DNA of 64,000 nucleotides from Chlamydiales bacterium (lineage in GTDB: Bacteria > Chlamydiota > Chlamydiia > Chlamydiales > JAAKFR01), in assembly GCA_024233495.1 (NCBI GenBank), contig JACKPM010000001.1, forward strand, positions 186,001 through 250,000, written 5' to 3'. Shown in pieces: positions 24,650 through 33,309 of the stretch. Positions within the stretch are counted from its first letter, which is position 1; every line of letters begins with the position of its first letter. The notes beneath the pieces were generated by a model. That model saw nothing but the letters and a program-made list of their open reading frames with translations, searched no databases and was not told the origin of the DNA. A program made the position numbers and the translations under genes.

Positions 24650-25531
24650 TTATCCGCCTGTCTTTCTCAAACAGTCAGATGTTTTACGGTTTCCAAGCGC
24701 ATCAGAGATTTTAAGCGCTGTCGCTCCAAAATCATCTGCATCATTGATTACCGCGCCTTTATTAATCAGGTGGGTGACCATCTCAGGTTGGTCTTTTTGC
24801 ACCGCAAACATAAGTGGAGTTTGCCCATCATTATCTTTTGCGTTTACATCAGACTTTGCTAGTAAAAGCTGCTTACAGCACTCAAGTCCTCCAGATTTAC
24901 AAGCATACATCAAAGGTGAGCGTCCATTTACATCTCGAATGTCTACATTTGCTTCATGATCTACAAGAAAATTGATGGCCTCAACATTCCCAGCCTCTGC
25001 AGCTAAGTGGAGAGCAGAGCGTCCTTGCATGTCTTGTTGGTCAATTCTTGCTCCATTTATGAGTAAAGCAGTTGCTAAGAAAGGGTGAATCTTGAAGTCA
25101 CTTTTTACATAAATAATTTTTCCATCATCAAGTTCTTTTGGGACTGCTTTATCACCATTTACAACCACTTGAGCTAAAGGGAAGATACCAGCACGATTTG
25201 CTAGACAGCAATCTGCTTCGAAACTTAGCAAAGCTTTTACAATTTGAATATGATTTTCCCTAATGGCAAGTAGTAGGGGAGTGTCGCCATTTTGAGTTTG
25301 AGTATTGATCTCAGCTCCAGCTTTTATGAGTTGTTCGCACTCTTTTGCATTGCCTTCGAATGCAGCGACCAACAGCTTTGCATTGAGCTCTTGCGTCGAC
25401 TCTTTCATCTTAGTGGCTAATTGCGCTTGTGACATTTTCTGCGGATTCTTTTTAGATTTTGCTTCGACAGATGTAGGAAACAGGATAAATGCGGTGGCGA
25501 TGACGATTGCAGCGGTAATACGATGTTTCAT
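24650..25531 (-). CDS. Secreted ankyrin-repeat protein
   Basis: 293 residues with a Sec signal peptide (MKHRITAAIVIATAFILFPT, likely cleaved after VEA near 24), a short linker, then about six ankyrin repeats: NGDTPLLLAIRENHIQIVKA (83-115), a degenerate unit around 116-160, QGRSALHLAAEAGNVEAINF (168-), NGRSPLMYACKSGGLECCKQ, DGQTPLMFAVQKDQPEMVTH and a final DFGATALKIS unit. Ankyrin repeats bind proteins; export to the periplasm or beyond suggests an envelope or host-interaction role (inference). Single-gene unit followed by a perfect hairpin. Confidence 0.85.
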   Translation of the reverse strand: MKHRITAAIVIATAFILFPTSVEAKSKKNPQKMSQAQLATKMKESTQELNAKLLVAAFEGNAKECEQLIKAGAEINTQTQNGDTPLLLAIRENHIQIVKALLSFEADCCLANRAGIFPLAQVVVNGDKAVPKELDDGKIIYVKSDFKIHPFLATALLINGARIDQQDMQGRSALHLAAEAGNVEAINFLVDHEANVDIRDVNGRSPLMYACKSGGLECCKQLLLAKSDVNAKDNDGQTPLMFAVQKDQPEMVTHLINKGAVINDADDFGATALKISDALGNRKTSDCLRKTGG

Positions 25532-25633
25532 GAATGCTCCTTATTTCAGCATGTTTAATTTTTACTGCTGCTTGATGTTAAGGTCGGTTTGGATATACTT
25601 CAAGGAAATGTTGAGGTGGTCAGTCAATTGCCG

Positions 25634-25956
25634 AGGCTGTGTTTCCAAAGTCCGAGAGCAATATGAACTTTTTCTCCTTAAACTAGATGGTGTCGTCAAA
25701 TTTTCTCCTTTGTCAGCCAGATCTTTTCTGCCAAAATGCACCCTCGGAAGTAGCGCTTTGGCTACTCCCTTCGCTTTCGATTGCGCATTTTGCCTAGAAA
25801 ATCTCTCGCCTCACAAAGGATAAAATTTGACGACACCATCTAGCGTGCCGAGGCTCCGTTAGCTCTGGCTAGTGTTCACCCGAAAGGGGCGCGGCTTTAC
25901 CGCTATCGTAAAAGGGGAAAGACTCAATTCACTCTCGAACTTTGGAAACACAGCCT
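25634..25956. repeat. Inverted-repeat pair enclosing a family B element
   Basis: AGGCTGTGTTTCCAAAG...GAGAG at 25634-25658 is matched in inverse at 25932-25956 with one mismatch in 25. The family B copy at 25684-25842 lies between the arms. This looks like another palindromic element (family D) that was split by a family B insertion. The region 25532-26097 otherwise has no gene and holds the 5' regions of the ankyrin and zinc-finger genes. Confidence 0.6.
25684..25842 (+). repeat. Family B palindromic element, copy 3
   Basis: 159-bp copy with the usual B termini and an 8-bp deletion in the left arm (GCAACCTC missing relative to copies 1 and 4). Confidence 0.9.
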
Positions 25957-26097
25957 TTGCCAAAGCTTTTGTATTCCAAATTTGGGACAAAATGATTTGA
26001 GTACTAAAAATAATAAATATTTTAAAATAACAAGCCTTTCCCTTAGTCTGATGCTCCAAGAGTGTAGGCAAATATCAAACAGCAAGGAGGAAATTTC

Positions 26098-27186
26098 ATG
26101 AGTTCGCTAAGAGTAGGTTCAGAAACAACTCCTCAAGGGACTTATAGAGAAGGGCGCTCAGACGAGATATCAGCGGTAGCTGCAGCCGCTACTTCTGCAA
26201 TGCCCAAGAAGGACTTATATGGTTGTAATGTTTGTCCCCAGAAAATGTTTTTCTGCTCTCAAAGGAAGCTGAGAGAGCATCTAATGCAAAATCATAACTC
26301 GTCAGATGCTGAGGATACAATAACAACATTCGAGCAGCTTGAAAAAACTCTAAAAAAGGTGAATCCCCTGCCATTTGCGTGTGGCCGCTGTAACGGTGCT
26401 TTTATGCTACTTTCTTCACTTAATCGGCACACTAAACAAGAGCACTTGTGTAAGCGCTGTTCAAAAGTATTTGATGCGAGGCTAGCTTTGGTATTACATT
26501 CGGAGAGCTGTAAGGTTACTTTGCCTACAAGTAGCGCAAATTATGTTGTTGGTTGTGATACAGATCTTTTCAGAGATCTAGAGGAGCCTCCATCTCCACT
26601 TTCACCCGATTTCTTGGGAACTCAAGAAGGCACTCTTTTTGCTACACCTTCAATGGACACTTCTTTTGTTGATTTCGGTATTTGGAGTGATACAGATGTT
26701 GATTTCGGTATTTGGAGTGATACAGATGGTGTTAGAGAAAAATTCGAAGATACGTTCTTGCATGATCGGGATAAAGTAACCGGGTTGGACTTGGATCAGA
26801 AAATTGGAGGTGAGGCGATTGAGGATAGTTCAGGCGTCGACCCTGTTGTGCTCGAAATACCAACAACCAACCTATACGGCTGTAATATTTGTTCTCAAGG
26901 GCAATCTTTTTTTTCCACTATGGAGGGGCTTCATAATCATCTTGAAAAAAAGCACAGACCTAGAAACGGATTGAGTACAAAGAAATATTTTAAGCTTCTT
27001 CTTAAAGAAAATAATAGACCAATATGTATGTGTAACCATTGTTCAAAACCTTATAAGGATAACATTACTTTGCGAGCACACATTTTCGATGTCAATCATG
27101 GGGGCTATACGTGTCAAAAATGTTCTAAAACATTTCAAGCACGAGTAACATTTATAGTACATGAATCTAAATGCGGTAAAAAATAA
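26098..27186 (+). CDS. Eukaryote-like six-finger C2H2 protein 1
   Basis: 362 residues. Two blocks of three zinc fingers: C43/C46/H61/H66, C95/C98/H111/H116, C118/C121/H134/C138; then C262/C265/H281/H286, C312/C315/H328/H334, C339/C342/H355/C359. Fingers 2 and 3 fit the classical C-x2-C-x3-F-x5-L-x2-H pattern exactly. Between the blocks, residues 150-250 are acidic with bulky hydrophobics (DTDLFRDLEEPPSPLSPDF, two copies of VDFGIWSDTD), like eukaryotic activation domains. The N terminus is Ser/Ala/Thr-rich, as in type III effectors. It is unlike bacterial Ros/MucR single-finger proteins. A nuclear-acting effector is an inference. A GGAGG ribosome-binding site precedes the ATG. The next gene is a paralogue. 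Confidence 0.85.
   Translation: MSSLRVGSETTPQGTYREGRSDEISAVAAAATSAMPKKDLYGCNVCPQKMFFCSQRKLREHLMQNHNSSDAEDTITTFEQLEKTLKKVNPLPFACGRCNGAFMLLSSLNRHTKQEHLCKRCSKVFDARLALVLHSESCKVTLPTSSANYVVGCDTDLFRDLEEPPSPLSPDFLGTQEGTLFATPSMDTSFVDFGIWSDTDVDFGIWSDTDGVREKFEDTFLHDRDKVTGLDLDQKIGGEAIEDSSGVDPVVLEIPTTNLYGCNICSQGQSFFSTMEGLHNHLEKKHRPRNGLSTKKYFKLLLKENNRPICMCNHCSKPYKDNITLRAHIFDVNHGGYTCQKCSKTFQARVTFIVHESKCGKK
26668..26727 (+). repeat. Perfect 30-bp tandem repeat inside zinc-finger gene 1
   Basis: Two identical 30-bp units encode VDFGIWSDTD twice (residues 191-210) in the acidic segment. The absence of any mismatch indicates a recent duplication. The paralogue lacks it. Confidence 0.95.
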
Positions 27187-27218
27187 TTTTTTGAAAGTAA
27201 AATGTTTTTTGACACTAG

Positions 27219-27274
27219 GTGTCGCGAGCAGTTTCTGTTAAATAAGCTCTAAATTTTCAACCGATTTGACTATA
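27219..27274. repeat. Shared 3' flank of the zinc-finger genes plus family A end
   Basis: GCGAGCAGTTTCTGTTAAAT and AAGCTCTAAATTTT here recur after the second zinc-finger gene (28480-28517), marking the end of the duplicated unit. It runs straight into a family A right end (AAATTTTCAACCGATTTGAC, TATA at 27271-27274). Confidence 0.75.
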
Positions 27275-27404
27275 TAGCCCAAATTTGGAAAAATGATTTA
27301 AGATTCAATAAATATTTGAAAAAAAGCGTGAAAAGAGCTAGCCTCCCCCTTATCCTGACACTCCAGGAGTGCAGGCAAATATCACAATAGTAAGAGGCAA
27401 TTTC

Positions 27405-28454
27405 ATGAGTTTGCAAGCAGTAGGTTCAGCAAGCATACATCAAGGTGCTAACGGAAGAGGGAGCTCAGCTGTAGCTGCAGCCGCTTCTTCCGCAATACCC
27501 CCGACAAAACTTTACGGTTGTAATGTTTGTCCTCAGGGAAAATCTTTTCCCGATGCAAAAAAACTGCAAAACCATCTAAGGCAAACCCATCTACTGAAAG
27601 GGCATGATTCGCCAGGAAGATCAATAAGGCAGCTTGAACTAGCTTTACAAGAGGAGAACTGCACGCCATTTGTGTGTGGCCACTGTAACAGTACTTTTAT
27701 GCTACTTTCTTCACTTAAGCGTCACATTGAACTACAGCACTTGTGTAGGCTCTGTTCAAAAATATTTAATAATAAAATAGCATTGAAAAAACATTTGCAG
27801 AGCTGTGAAACTGACCATTTGCCTACAGGTGGAATGCAAAACGATGTTAGTGGTGATACAGATCTTTTCGATGATCTGGTGGGGTCTTTGCCTAAACTCG
27901 ATTTATGGGGAGCTGAGGATCAAATGCCAGTAGAGATTCAAATAGATGATGATCTACTTTTTTCACTCACTGATTTTTCTGGTTTAGATGCTGGGGGTGA
28001 TGCACTCGAAGATATGCTCTTAGCTGATTATCAGGGAGAAATAGAATCTGACGAGGTTACTCCAGATAACGTGTTTGAGGGTAGCTTAGGCGCATCGGCT
28101 GCTGAGCCCACAACAAAAATCACAACCAGACTATTTGGTTGTGGAATATGTAATAAAGAGGAAACTTTTTATTCCACTTTTGTGAACCTAGATCGTCATT
28201 TTGCAAAAATCCACCTTGATAGAGGAAGTATGATATTGAAAGATTTTGGCAAAGCTCTTTGTGCAATGAACAATGGACCTGTATTCCTGTGTCGCCATTG
28301 TAGGAAAAGTTTTAAAAACCGCTATTCTTTTGGAGAGCACGTCAGAAATCTCTTGCATGGGCCATTCATCTGTGAAGGATGCAAAAAAACATCCAGGACA
28401 CGAACAGCTTATTCAACACATCGGAGCCAATGTGAAATGGTAGAAATTTCCTGA
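27405..28454 (+). CDS. Eukaryote-like six-finger C2H2 protein 2
   Basis: 349 residues from the ATG at 27405, which aligns with the start of the first paralogue (MSLQAVGS against MSSLRVGS). Fingers: C39/C42/H57/H62, C91/C94/H107/H112, C114/C117/H130/C134, C246/C249/H265/H270, C296/C299/H312/H318, C323/C326/H339/C343. The spacer 145-235 is strongly acidic with hydrophobic clusters (DTDLFDDLVGSLPKLDLW, DDDLLFSLTDFSGLD, DALEDMLLADYQ); the last resembles the VP16 motif DALDDFDLDML. Fingers are well conserved with paralogue 1 whereas the spacer has diverged. No signal peptide. DNA binding and host nuclear action are inference. Confidence 0.85.
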   Translation: MSLQAVGSASIHQGANGRGSSAVAAAASSAIPPTKLYGCNVCPQGKSFPDAKKLQNHLRQTHLLKGHDSPGRSIRQLELALQEENCTPFVCGHCNSTFMLLSSLKRHIELQHLCRLCSKIFNNKIALKKHLQSCETDHLPTGGMQNDVSGDTDLFDDLVGSLPKLDLWGAEDQMPVEIQIDDDLLFSLTDFSGLDAGGDALEDMLLADYQGEIESDEVTPDNVFEGSLGASAAEPTTKITTRLFGCGICNKEETFYSTFVNLDRHFAKIHLDRGSMILKDFGKALCAMNNGPVFLCRHCRKSFKNRYSFGEHVRNLLHGPFICEGCKKTSRTRTAYSTHRSQCEMVEIS

Positions 28455-28526
28455 AGTCAAAAATTTTTATCTTAACTGTTGCGAGCAGTTTCTGTTAAAT
28501 AAGCTCTAAATTTTTAAGGTGTTGTA

Positions 28527-28693
28527 TAGATGGTGTCGTCAAATTTTCTCCTTTGTCAGCCGGATCTTTTCTGCCAAAATGCACCCTCGCAACCTCGGAA
28601 GTAGCGCTTTGGCTACTCCCTTCGCTTTCGATTGCGCATTTTGCCTAGAAAATCTCTCGCCTCACAAAGGAGAAAATTTGACGACACCATCTA
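28527..28693 (+). repeat. Family B palindromic element, copy 4
   Basis: Full 167-bp copy. Its terminal CTA is shared with the start of a family A copy (TAGTCAAATCGG), so A and B are joined without any spacer. The stretch 28455-28974 contains only repeats and no gene. Confidence 0.9.
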
Positions 28694-28767
28694 GTCAAAT
28701 CGGTTGAAAATTTTACAAAATCATACCATTTGGCTTCACCAAAGATCGTGCTCGTTCTCATAGACCA
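28692..28767 (+). repeat. Family A left half, truncated
   Basis: The left arm of family A from TAGTCAAATCGGTTGAAA to the central GACCAT, where it is directly followed by a complete second copy. The right half is absent. Confidence 0.85.
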
Positions 28768-28927
28768 TATAGTCAAATCGGTTGAAAATTTTACAAATTC
28801 ATACAATTTGGCTTCACCAAAGATCGTGCTCGTTCTCATAGACCATCAATGGTCTAAGTCGAACTCCGCGCTTACTTTGGCTTTGCCATCTGGCATGATT
28901 TTGTAAAATTTTCAACTGATTTGACTA
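28768..28927 (+). repeat. Family A palindromic element, copy 3
   Basis: Nearly complete 160-bp copy starting TATAGTCAAATCGGTTGAAA and ending CAACTGATTTGACTA, lacking the final TA. It begins at the palindrome centre of the preceding half copy, which may mark insertion at that centre or slippage during replication of the hairpin. Confidence 0.88.
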
Positions 28928-28974
28928 AAATTACTCAAGAAGCTCAGATAAATGCCCATTTATCTGAGCTTCCT

Positions 28975-29226
28975 TCATATTAAAGATGTGACAAGCTGCA
29001 CTTGCGCTTTGCAATTTGGTGCAATACGGCGAATAAGCGAGAGCACATGACTTTCGAGATTTGTGAGGTGCTCCAATGTTGGAAATAGAGGTGTTTCCTT
29101 TCCAAGAAAGTTTCCTTCGATCTCAGTAAGTTGCAGAAGCTTAATGAGCTGTGGGTTAGTGCTTTTCAGCGCCTGTTTCAGCTCACTTGTTTGCGGTACT
29201 GCAAGATAGAGCTTTTGTTCAAACAT
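28975..29226 (-). CDS. Small chlamydial protein downstream of parC
   Basis: 83 residues, MFEQKLYLAVPQTSELKQAL, no signal or membrane segment, mixed alpha-helical character. Unrecognised. It begins 1 bp after the 105-residue gene stops and closes the parE-parC operon. A small hypothetical lies after the gyrA-like gene in Chlamydia too (CT659 as I remember), so it may be the homologue. Confidence 0.6.
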   Translation of the reverse strand: MFEQKLYLAVPQTSELKQALKSTNPQLIKLLQLTEIEGNFLGKETPLFPTLEHLTNLESHVLSLIRRIAPNCKAQVQLVTSLI

Positions 29227-29227
29227 T

Positions 29228-29545
29228 TTATCCCCCTTGTGACTGTTGGTTCATCTCCTTTTCTCTTTGGACTGCAGCTTGTGAAACAGAATGCATTTGG
29301 TTCACAGCAGTGATCATAAATGAAGACATAAAGCGATCAAATGCTTGTTTCCCTTCCTTCTTTCCAAACGCATCGATGAATTTATTTTCTAGATCTTTCA
29401 CGGTCATACCACCACCATGATGATGGTGCTTTCCTTTTTGTCCCTCTAATTTAAAGGTGCTGTCAGATCCAGAGGGACCTTTTGTTTCCGGCTTTTTATC
29501 GGGTTCGGGTGCTTTGAATCCACCCACTCCTGTTGCTTCTACCAT
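29228..29545 (-). CDS. His/Gly-rich small protein between parC and the operon end
   Basis: 105 residues. The N-terminal half is disordered (Pro, Lys, Gly, Ser) and contains a HHHHGGG stretch near 39-47 that could bind metal. The C-terminal half is helical (VKDLENKFIDAFGKKEG onward). The start codon abuts the parC stop with no gap. No family recognised. Confidence 0.6.
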   Translation of the reverse strand: MVEATGVGGFKAPEPDKKPETKGPSGSDSTFKLEGQKGKHHHHGGGMTVKDLENKFIDAFGKKEGKQAFDRFMSSFMITAVNQMHSVSQAAVQREKEMNQQSQGG

Positions 29546-31444
29546 CTATTTGCACCTTTTCAGTTGTTTTAACTCTTTTGTGGCAAGGCGAACACCACGC
29601 GCTTGCGCTCCTTTTAGTGGCATCTCATTCACAGAAACCTCAAGATTCCCTACTTTCCGGTTCCCCTTCGGCTTAAAGGAGAGTTGCACACTCTCTTCCT
29701 CATCACTTGTGATGTACTCAAGTTTATGACTTTCGTCAAGGAAACGATACTCTTTTTCTAAAATGAACTGTTTGACGATAAACCGCTTTGCATAAGGATA
29801 GCCACTCTCAGTATCTTTGTAAATGACTGAAAGCTTTGTCTTTTTATCAGCAGGGCCAATCCATACAGCCTCAGAATCCGTATGCACATACTCTTTGGTT
29901 GGAATATTCATGACACGGTAGCTTCCATTTTTGAAAAGCACGAGGAGTTTATCTAGATTAGAGCATTCAAATGAGGTGTCGCTGCTCACCGATGTGCCCA
30001 AAAATCCGCTCTTTGAGTCATATCCAACAAGAATTTTCTTCTCTAAGATAGCTCTTTTGTCAACCTCTGCAATGGCTTTGATCTTTGTGCGACGAGGAAA
30101 CTCTTTCGCATACTTTTTAATAAGCTCTTTCAAGTACTGAATTGTATAGCGCTTAATGCTCTTAAGGAGCTTCTCTACCTCACCAAGGCGCTCTTGTAGG
30201 GCGCGAATGTCGTCCTCATTTTTCCCGATATCAAAGCGGGAGATGCGTCGAATCGGGATGCTGAGCAGTCGCTCACGATCCGCCTCCTCAGGAACTCGCT
30301 CTAGCTTTTGGTGGAAAGGTTTTAAGCTCTTGGCAATCGTATCGTGGATCAGTTCGTAAGTAGCAATCTCTTCAATTTGTTTGTAAAGCCGATTTTCAAT
30401 AAAGATTTGTTCGAGCGTTTTGCTAAAAATTTTCTCAATGAGCTGTTCTTTTTCGAGCTCAAGTTCTTTTTGGAGGTAGCCCTTGAGCTTTTCAACGTTG
30501 TAGGCAAGTACTTCGTCAACAGTAGTCTCCCACGGCAAGCCATCTTTGATGACAATGAGTTGCGTACTAATGGAAACTTCGCAGTCAGTGAAGGCGTAGA
30601 GACTTTTGAGGCACTCTTTAGCATATTGGCCGCGTGGAAGTTTGATCTCGATCTCGATTTTTTCTGCTGTGTAGTCATTGATCGAGTCAATTTTGATTTT
30701 GCCCCGCTTTGCCGCCTCATCGATCGAGCGGATGAGCGATTCAGTCGTAGTGCCATAGCAGATCTCTTTGATGACAAGCGTTTTGTCATCAACAATGTCG
30801 ATAGAAGCTCGCAGTTTGACCTTTCCTCGCCCTTTATCATATTCAGAGACATCCATGATGCCGCCAGAGAGGAAGTCGGGGTAGATGGCAATCTCTTGTC
30901 CCTCGAGCAGAGCAATTTCTCCCTCAAGGAGTTCGATAAAGTTGTGGGGCATGATTTTTGTGGACATACCGACTGCAATCCCTTCCGCTCCTTGCATAAG
31001 AAGAAGAGGGATTTTGACGGGAAGCACTGTGGGCTCAAGGTTGCGTCCATCATAAGAGGGGAAGAACTCTGTGAGTGAGGAGTTGAAAAGCGTCTCCTTT
31101 GCGAGGGAAGAGAGGCGCGTCTCGATATAACGGGAGGCAGCGGCGGGATCACCTGTGAAGGGGTTCCCAAAGTTTCCTTGCGTGTCGAGCAAATAGTTTT
31201 TATTGGCAAGGTTGACAAGCGCATCTGTGATCGGAGCATCACCATGAGGGTGGTACGCCATAGTTTGTCCTGCCACATTGGCGACTTTGTGCAACTTTCC
31301 ATCATCGATTTTGTGCAATGTCCATAAGATGCGACGCTGCACAGGCTTGAGGCCATCGACGACGTGTGGAATCGCACGGTCCAAAATGACGTAGGAAGCG
31401 TACTGTAAAAAGTTTTCCTTAAACTGTTCCTTTATGTCATCCAA
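29546..31444 (-). CDS. parC: Topoisomerase IV/gyrase-like subunit A
   Basis: Type IIA topoisomerase breakage-reunion subunit, cytoplasmic, decatenating chromosomes together with ParE. 632 residues. The catalytic tyrosine is Y106 in AAASRYIETRLSS, preceded by QRRILWTLHKID and YHPHGDA. A long coiled-coil region follows (DIRALQERLGEVEKLLKSI). A degenerate C-terminal domain is present rather than a full six-blade gyrase wrap. It overlaps parE by 8 bp. Chlamydiae carry this pair besides true gyrase, so parC/parE are the likely names. Confidence 0.92.
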   Translation of the reverse strand: MDDIKEQFKENFLQYASYVILDRAIPHVVDGLKPVQRRILWTLHKIDDGKLHKVANVAGQTMAYHPHGDAPITDALVNLANKNYLLDTQGNFGNPFTGDPAAASRYIETRLSSLAKETLFNSSLTEFFPSYDGRNLEPTVLPVKIPLLLMQGAEGIAVGMSTKIMPHNFIELLEGEIALLEGQEIAIYPDFLSGGIMDVSEYDKGRGKVKLRASIDIVDDKTLVIKEICYGTTTESLIRSIDEAAKRGKIKIDSINDYTAEKIEIEIKLPRGQYAKECLKSLYAFTDCEVSISTQLIVIKDGLPWETTVDEVLAYNVEKLKGYLQKELELEKEQLIEKIFSKTLEQIFIENRLYKQIEEIATYELIHDTIAKSLKPFHQKLERVPEEADRERLLSIPIRRISRFDIGKNEDDIRALQERLGEVEKLLKSIKRYTIQYLKELIKKYAKEFPRRTKIKAIAEVDKRAILEKKILVGYDSKSGFLGTSVSSDTSFECSNLDKLLVLFKNGSYRVMNIPTKEYVHTDSEAVWIGPADKKTKLSVIYKDTESGYPYAKRFIVKQFILEKEYRFLDESHKLEYITSDEEESVQLSFKPKGNRKVGNLEVSVNEMPLKGAQARGVRLATKELKQLKRCK

Positions 31445-33236
31445 TGTCTTGCACCAAATTCTTCATGATAAATTGTTTTCGATCTGGGGTGTTTTTCCCC
31501 ATGTAGAACTCAAGCGTCGGCTTGATGTCAGAAAAAGTGTTTACCCCAATAGGGCGTAGACGCATTTGCTTTCCAATGAACTGTTTGAACTCTTTTGGTG
31601 AGATTTCTCCAAGCCCTTTAAAGCGGGTAACTTCGGCTTTTTTCCCGAGCTCATTAAGCGCTTTTTCCTTCTCTTTTTCAGAGTAGCAGTACGATGTTTT
31701 GTCTTTTGTTCGCACTTTAAAGAGGGGAGTTTCAAGGATGTACAGGTGTCCATTGAGCACAAGTCCTTCAAAGTAAGTAAGAAAGAAGGTAATAAGCAAG
31801 TTGCGGATGTGCATGCCATCCACATCAGCATCTGTAGCTAGAATCACTTTGTTATAGCGCAAGCCACTGAGGTCATCTTCGATGTTAAGCGCATTCATCA
31901 AGTTGAACATCTCTTCATTCTTGTAGAGTTGGTCCATCTTCATGCCGTGCACGTTGAGCGGTTTTCCGCGCAAGGAGTAGATTGCTTGCCGCAGAGGGTC
32001 ACGTGATGAGACGATTGAGGCCGAGGCTGATTCACCCTCAGTAAGGAAGATCATCGTTTCATCGCCATAGAGAGACTCTTCATTGTAGTGAAACTTGCAA
32101 TCGCGCAACTTAGGAATTTTGTAGGAGATCTTCTTCTGCTTCTCTTTGGCCTCTTTTTTCACAGCTGCAAGCTCTTTGCGCACTTTTTCATTGAAGGCGA
32201 TGCGCTGAATGATCTTTTCTGCTTGAGGCTTATTTTTGTGAAGGAGGTGGTCAACAGCTTGTTTTACCTCTTGCACAATGGTAGAGCGAATTTCAGTGTT
32301 GCCCAACTTGTTTTTGGTTTGCGACTCAAAAATGGGATCTTTCACTTTGACGAGGATGCATCCCACAATCCCTTCGCGTACGTCAACACCTTGGAAGTTT
32401 TTCTTCGCAAACTCATTCACCCCTTTCAAAATGCCCTCGCGGAAAGCTGAAAGGTGAGTACCGCCATCCGCAGTGTATTGCCCATTCACAAAAGAGAAAT
32501 AGCTTTCACCGTAGTTTTGCGTGTGCAAAAATGCGAATTCCACATGTTTATTGCGGTAGTGTAGCGGCTCGTAGAGACGGTCGGTTACTTCACTGTTGAG
32601 CAAGTCGAGCAGGCCGTTTTCAGAGACGATTTTCTCTTCATTGAAGTGGAGGGTAAGACCTGTATTTAGGTAGGCGTAATGCCACAGCCTTTTGAGGATA
32701 AATTCATTATGGTAGGCATATTTTCCAAACACCTCTTTGTCTGGAATAAACTCAACGTAAGTGCCTGCAGCTACCCGCTTGGCCACTTCCTTTTTCCGTA
32801 TGAGTTTTCCTTGCGAAAACTCTGCCTCCATCATCTTCCCTTCACGGAAGCTGCGCACTAAAAAGTGGCTTGAAAGTGCGTTCACAGCCTTTAAACCAAC
32901 GCCATTTAGACCAACAGAAAATTGAAAGACGTCGTCATTATACTTTGCACCTGTATTGATTTGACTGACGCAGTCAATCACCTTACCCAGCGGAATGCCT
33001 CGACCGTAGTCGCGCACACAGACGCGCTCGCCATCAAACTTGATCTCGACGCGATCACCGTTGTGCATGATGAATTCATCGATGCTGTTATCGATCACTT
33101 CTTTTAAAAGAATATAGATGCCGTCATCTGGGTGGGAGCCGTCGCCTAGTCGGCCGATGTACATGCCCGAGCGGAGCCGGATATGTGTTAAAGCATCAAC
33201 CGTTTTGACGGCACTCTCGTCATATTTTTTTGCCAT
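31437..33236 (-). CDS. parE: Topoisomerase IV/gyrase-like subunit B
   Basis: ATPase and TOPRIM subunit, 599 residues, normal ParE length. GHKL ATPase motifs EVIDNSIDEF, VRDYGRGIPLG and VGLNGVGLKAVNALS are present. TOPRIM motifs are FLTEGESASASIVSSRDP and ATDADVDGMHIRNLL. The C terminus FMGKNTPDRKQFIMKNL-like segment ends the protein. It is the first gene of a four-gene minus-strand operon and diverges from hemA across 73 bp, which must hold both promoters. Confidence 0.94.
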   Translation of the reverse strand: MAKKYDESAVKTVDALTHIRLRSGMYIGRLGDGSHPDDGIYILLKEVIDNSIDEFIMHNGDRVEIKFDGERVCVRDYGRGIPLGKVIDCVSQINTGAKYNDDVFQFSVGLNGVGLKAVNALSSHFLVRSFREGKMMEAEFSQGKLIRKKEVAKRVAAGTYVEFIPDKEVFGKYAYHNEFILKRLWHYAYLNTGLTLHFNEEKIVSENGLLDLLNSEVTDRLYEPLHYRNKHVEFAFLHTQNYGESYFSFVNGQYTADGGTHLSAFREGILKGVNEFAKKNFQGVDVREGIVGCILVKVKDPIFESQTKNKLGNTEIRSTIVQEVKQAVDHLLHKNKPQAEKIIQRIAFNEKVRKELAAVKKEAKEKQKKISYKIPKLRDCKFHYNEESLYGDETMIFLTEGESASASIVSSRDPLRQAIYSLRGKPLNVHGMKMDQLYKNEEMFNLMNALNIEDDLSGLRYNKVILATDADVDGMHIRNLLITFFLTYFEGLVLNGHLYILETPLFKVRTKDKTSYCYSEKEKEKALNELGKKAEVTRFKGLGEISPKEFKQFIGKQMRLRPIGVNTFSDIKPTLEFYMGKNTPDRKQFIMKNLVQDIG

Positions 33237-33309
33237 GTTGCTTGTATCATACCCGAGGCCACAATAAAATTCCTACTCCAACAATTCTTGATACGCTATA
33301 CATGGCACT

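Noticed and set aside
28645..28839. Short frames with repeated SIFGEAKWYEFVKFSTDLT-like text
   Set aside because: They are translations of the family A and B palindromes, without start signals; considered only as open frames of the repeats.
7830..28927. CRISPR-like arrangement of repeats
   Set aside because: The repeats are long palindromes at irregular distances without uniform spacers, and no cas gene is present.
30344..31078. 244-codon open frame on the plus strand
   Set aside because: Lies entirely antisense to parC, has no family features and follows from the codon bias of parC.
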